DNA of 8,246 bases. Source: Clostridiales bacterium. GTDB lineage: Bacteria; Bacillota; Clostridia; Oscillospirales; Acutalibacteraceae. Position numbers and translations under genes: made by a program. This document shows, one piece after another, positions 6,129 through 8,246 of this stretch (the stretch's first letter is position 1; every line of letters starts with the position of its first letter). The stretch spans positions 1-8,246 of the forward strand of contig JAAYFA010000342.1 of assembly GCA_012728445.1 (NCBI GenBank), written 5' to 3'. The notes under the pieces are model-generated. The model was not told the DNA's origin, did not search any database, and was given only the letters and a program-made list of their open reading frames with translations.

Positions 6129-6328
6129 TACCCCGCATGTTTTGCGCCCTGCCATGTGCGATAAGTACGGCTTATAATGTTCCAACATTTACCTAAAAGG
6201 GAGCTCTATCTCCAACGAAAGACGGCAGACCTCCCGGCCTCGGCCGGACGAAGGGAGCTCGGCGACGTTGGGCGGCACCCACCTGCTTATGCAGTATCTT
6301 ATCAGTCGTATCCGGCTTGGCGGGGTAC
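6129..6328 (+). ncRNA. ssrS: 6S RNA (regulator of RNA polymerase sigma-A holoenzyme)
   Basis: About 200 nt with the long, largely double-stranded layout of 6S RNA, which mimics an open promoter and binds housekeeping holoenzyme in stationary phase. The closing stem is TACCCCGC (6129-6136) with GCGGGGTA (6320-6327), extendable by AATAA/TTATT across a bulged C. Inward, TTCCAAC (6180-6186) pairs with GTTGGG (6267-6272), and the apical hairpin is CCGGC/GCCGG with a CTCG loop (6234-6247), flanked by CTC/GAG. The strings 'GCCCTGCCATGTGCG' (6146-6160) and 'GGCGGCACCCACCTGC' (6271-6286) fit what I remember of clostridial 6S RNAs. The run TTATTTTT (6329-6336) after the closing stem would serve as terminator. 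There is no room for a separate promoter outside the DUF1292 gene, so it may be processed from a shared transcript. The identification is by recall and folding by eye; exact ends are uncertain. Confidence 0.75.
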
Positions 6329-6352
6329 TTATTTTTGCTTGGAGTGATAATC

Positions 6353-7024
6353 TTGCGACAAGTGCTGAATACCCAGCCTCTTGATGTTATACCCTACCAG
6401 CAGGGTTTCATATACTCACATAAAGAATACCTTGCAAATGGCAATATAAAAGTCAGTTTTCACTTTTTTGACCAGGAGATTCACATCTCCGAGCCGATTG
6501 TGAAAAGCACCTACTTGCAAGCTAAATTCGGTAACTCTTATCGCCTGATTGTGGAACAGTTAGGTGATTTTATTACCTGCGACACCTCTTTTTTCCACAA
6601 CGGCGCCGTCGCGGTGCACTATAAAACCGGCAAGCTCAGTATTTTTAGTGCGGCAGGCAACCTTATTTTGAACAGTGATTTGACCTACCAAGATGCTGTC
6701 GTTGAGTGCCCCGCTGTTGACGAAAAAAATATTTGGTTCGTCGTGCCGGAGGGCAATGCCGTTATCAACTATTCCCCGGGCGAGCAAAGTGTGCTGCTTA
6801 GAATCGGTGGCGGTAAATCGAAAGCATTTGACTACCCCATCAGCGTAACAAAAGTACTCGGTACGCTTTATATTTGTAACAGAAACGCTCATAAAATCAG
6901 AACCATCAAGCTTGAGGACTACTCCGTCAAAGACTACCGTGAGTTTGATGAACCGGTATATCAATATTTTCAAGTTTACGACAAAGAGTATGTCGTTTTG
7001 GATTCCGGTGTTTGGCGTTTGTAA
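6353..7024 (+). CDS. Protein of unknown function, 223 residues, beta-strand-rich
   Basis: I do not recognise a family. The sequence is rich in short strands and turns ('GFIYSHKEYL', 'GAVAVHYKTGKLSIF', 'KNIWFVVPEGNAVINY', 'LGTLYICNRNAHKIRTIKL'). The recurring pattern of aromatic strand, polar turn and strand recalls a beta-propeller-like fold, which is inference only. There is no signal peptide, transmembrane helix or catalytic motif. I choose TTG 6353, which has GGAG at 6341-6344 eight bases upstream. A longer in-frame version starting at TTG 6317 would translate the 6S closing stem and terminator and has no ribosome binding site. No promoter stands out between the 6S RNA and the gene, so it may depend on readthrough of the 6S terminator. 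A strong terminator follows the stop. Confidence 0.75.
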   Translation: MRQVLNTQPLDVIPYQQGFIYSHKEYLANGNIKVSFHFFDQEIHISEPIVKSTYLQAKFGNSYRLIVEQLGDFITCDTSFFHNGAVAVHYKTGKLSIFSAAGNLILNSDLTYQDAVVECPAVDEKNIWFVVPEGNAVINYSPGEQSVLLRIGGGKSKAFDYPISVTKVLGTLYICNRNAHKIRTIKLEDYSVKDYREFDEPVYQYFQVYDKEYVVLDSGVWRL

Positions 7025-7050
7025 GCCGAATTGAAAAGCAACAAAACTAG

Positions 7051-7087
7051 AACTGCCTGCTGCAAGAATTGCAACAGGCAGTTTTTT
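7051..7087 (+). terminator. Strong intrinsic terminator between convergent genes
   Basis: AACTGCCTG (7051-7059) pairs exactly with CAGGCAGTT (7075-7083). One C/A mismatch and a TGC/GCA step extend the stem inward to a 7-nt loop, and six T bases lie at 7082-7087. On the minus strand the hairpin is trailed by CTAGTTTTG, so it may also stop transcription from the methyltransferase gene. Confidence 0.85.
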
Positions 7088-7113
7088 GATTTATTTTCAT
7101 TTTATACTCGGCC

Positions 7114-8127
7114 CTATTTTGCCCTGTAGAACTCCCTTACCGTCTCAAAAAACGCATCAATATTCTCCCACTTTGCGCCCGGCGGTATATCACAGCCGGT
7201 GGAAATAACGAAGTTGCTGTGATGACCGCATGTGTTCAGGACTTCCAAAGTTGCCATCTTTACCGTCTCCGGCGTACCGTCACGGAGTTGACCTGCCGGG
7301 TCCACATTGCCGAAAACAAGGGTGTCCGCAGGAATACGTGCGAGCATATCGCTCATGTTAATAGCGTTGCCGAAATGGTAGGCCGCTGCGCCAACCTCCA
7401 GGATGCCGTCAATCATATAAAGCGTTGAATTGCCACAGTTATGGTAAATAACAATAAAGTTGTCATCCTGCACGGCATCGACGATTTGTTTGACATACGC
7501 ACTCGAAAACTCTTTTGAAAGTGCCGGTGACATCATCCCCGCAAGCGGTTCAGCCAGTACAATTCCGTCAGCCCCTGCCGCCTTGAACGCCAATGCGTAA
7601 CGGATAGCAAACGCCACCGCTTTTTCAAGAAGTATGCACACCGTCTCCGGTTCTTCATAACACAGTATCATCGCTTCCGTTACGCCCAAAAGCCTGCCCG
7701 CAAGTGAAAAAGGACCTATCTGACAGCCGAATACCGGTCGATCACGGATGACTGCCGCAGCTTTTTTTACGGCGTCCGCATAAACGCCTGTGCGCCCCGT
7801 TCCAAAGTCAGGCACTTGTAGTGCCTGCGCATCCGCCAGCGTTTCGATTAAGCGGACTCTTACGGTCGGGATTTCATCATCTGCGTACGCAATTTCCGCT
7901 CCAAAGCACTCCGCTTCAACGGATAAATCCATCAAACTGTTCGCACCATAAGCGTCATTGCGGTCGGCTATTATTTTCATCCCCTGCGCCTGTCTGTCGC
8001 TGTCGGCAATCAGCTCCCTGACATGAATGCCCATGAGCTGCGTGACCGGGAAGGACAATATAGGGAACGCTTTTTTTTGTGTTTCACTCTTAATTGCCGC
8101 AAGCCATTTTTTCATATCTTTGCTCAT
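7114..8127 (-). CDS. MtaA/URO-D family zinc-dependent (corrinoid) methyltransferase
   Basis: This 337-residue protein has the uroporphyrinogen decarboxylase (URO-D) TIM-barrel fold but carries the metal site of the methylcobalamin methyltransferases MtaA, MtbA and CmuA. H229-x-C231 ('YHNCGN') and C312 ('STGCDIPP') form the His-x-Cys...Cys zinc motif that activates a thiol acceptor. Other family blocks are 'CQIGPFSLAGRLLG' (135-148), 'AAGADGIVLAEPLAG' (183-197) and 'FGNVDP' (272-277). True HemE lacks this zinc motif and has an N-terminal substrate-binding arginine region not seen here, so heme synthesis is unlikely. In Clostridia such proteins usually sit with corrinoid proteins and substrate-specific methyltransferases and move methyl groups from methylated amines, ethers or similar compounds. 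The ATG follows AGGAGC (revcomp of 8138-8143) and lies 27 nt after the stop of the upstream gene, suggesting an operon. The methyl donor and acceptor are unknown. Confidence 0.88.
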   Translation of the reverse strand: MSKDMKKWLAAIKSETQKKAFPILSFPVTQLMGIHVRELIADSDRQAQGMKIIADRNDAYGANSLMDLSVEAECFGAEIAYADDEIPTVRVRLIETLADAQALQVPDFGTGRTGVYADAVKKAAAVIRDRPVFGCQIGPFSLAGRLLGVTEAMILCYEEPETVCILLEKAVAFAIRYALAFKAAGADGIVLAEPLAGMMSPALSKEFSSAYVKQIVDAVQDDNFIVIYHNCGNSTLYMIDGILEVGAAAYHFGNAINMSDMLARIPADTLVFGNVDPAGQLRDGTPETVKMATLEVLNTCGHHSNFVISTGCDIPPGAKWENIDAFFETVREFYRAK

Positions 8128-8154
8128 ATAGTTTTTTGCTCCTAAAAAATATAA

Positions 8155-8246
8155 TTATGAATGTGCTGTTTCGGGATATATGCCGTGTTCCCACCACAAG
8201 TTGTTCATCAGCTCATAACGTTCGAGCGGTAGCCCGGTGTAGGCAC
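8155..8246 (-). CDS. 3' end of an unidentified gene upstream of the methyltransferase
   Basis: On the minus strand, an open frame enters from the right edge and gives 29 residues ending '...ERYELMNNLWWEHGIYPETAHS' before TAA (revcomp of 8155-8157). The other two frames on this strand are closed by stops within the same stretch. The composition, with a Trp-Trp pair and many polar residues, looks like a real protein tail. It lies 27 nt before the methyltransferase start on the same strand, so the two are probably cotranscribed. The family cannot be named from this fragment. A distant resemblance to the 'YELRGW...G[IV]P' tail of aldehyde ferredoxin oxidoreductases was noticed but is too weak to use. 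Confidence 0.6.
   Translation of the reverse strand, partial: AYTGLPLERYELMNNLWWEHGIYPETAHS

Noticed and set aside
5964..6188. Minus-strand open frame rich in phenylalanine
   Set aside because: It is the antisense of the Lys/Glu tail of the DUF1292 gene (GAA/AAG read as TTC/CTT).
6317..6352. N-terminal extension of the unknown protein with a hydrophobic 'signal'
   Set aside because: The hydrophobic residues come from translating the 6S closing stem and its T-rich terminator; TTG 6353 has the proper GGAG site.
7114..8127. HemE (uroporphyrinogen decarboxylase)
   Set aside because: The zinc motif H229-x-C231 ... C312 is diagnostic of the MtaA/CmuA branch, and no heme genes are nearby.

Overview
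The window looks like chromosomal DNA of a low-to-medium GC Firmicute, most likely a member of the Clostridia (Oscillospiraceae-like). The reasons are the Shine-Dalgarno and sigma-A style promoters, a DUF1292 (YrzB-like) gene, a Firmicutes-type 6S RNA, a clostridial-looking NAD+-dependent DNA ligase and an MtaA-like corrinoid methyltransferase. Nothing here fixes the genus.

Layout from left to right. Positions 1-234 hold the 3' end of a plus-strand gene, probably a purple-acid-phosphatase-like metallophosphatase. Positions 314-1932 form a complete AbiE type IV toxin-antitoxin / phage-defence cassette: a promoter embedded in a perfect 18-bp inverted repeat, abiEi (antitoxin and repressor), abiEii (nucleotidyltransferase toxin, overlapping by 4 bp) and a terminator. 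This cassette is clearly AT-richer than its neighbours. Convergent to it, on the minus strand, lies a two-gene unit: ligA (5071-3089), then a tail-anchored calcineurin-like phosphoesterase (3073-1925), read from a promoter at 5144-5116.

Upstream of ligA, 5170-5672 is a self-contained minus-strand transcription unit. It has a near-consensus promoter with a palindrome over its -35 box, several tiled hairpins and a perfect 10-bp terminator stem, but no convincing protein gene. It is either an unrecognised structured RNA or a decayed small gene, and it is the least explained part of the window.

On the plus strand, a DUF1292 gene (5790-6128) is followed directly by what I read as 6S RNA (about 6129-6328), then by a 223-residue protein of unknown function (6353-7024) and a strong terminator (7051-7087). 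On the minus strand, an MtaA/URO-D-like methyltransferase (8127-7114) follows the tail of an unidentified gene that runs off the right edge, probably in one operon.

The window combines housekeeping functions (DNA ligase, 6S RNA), a mobile defence module and a one-carbon/corrinoid metabolism gene. I see no CRISPR array, tRNA, rRNA, transposase or attachment site.
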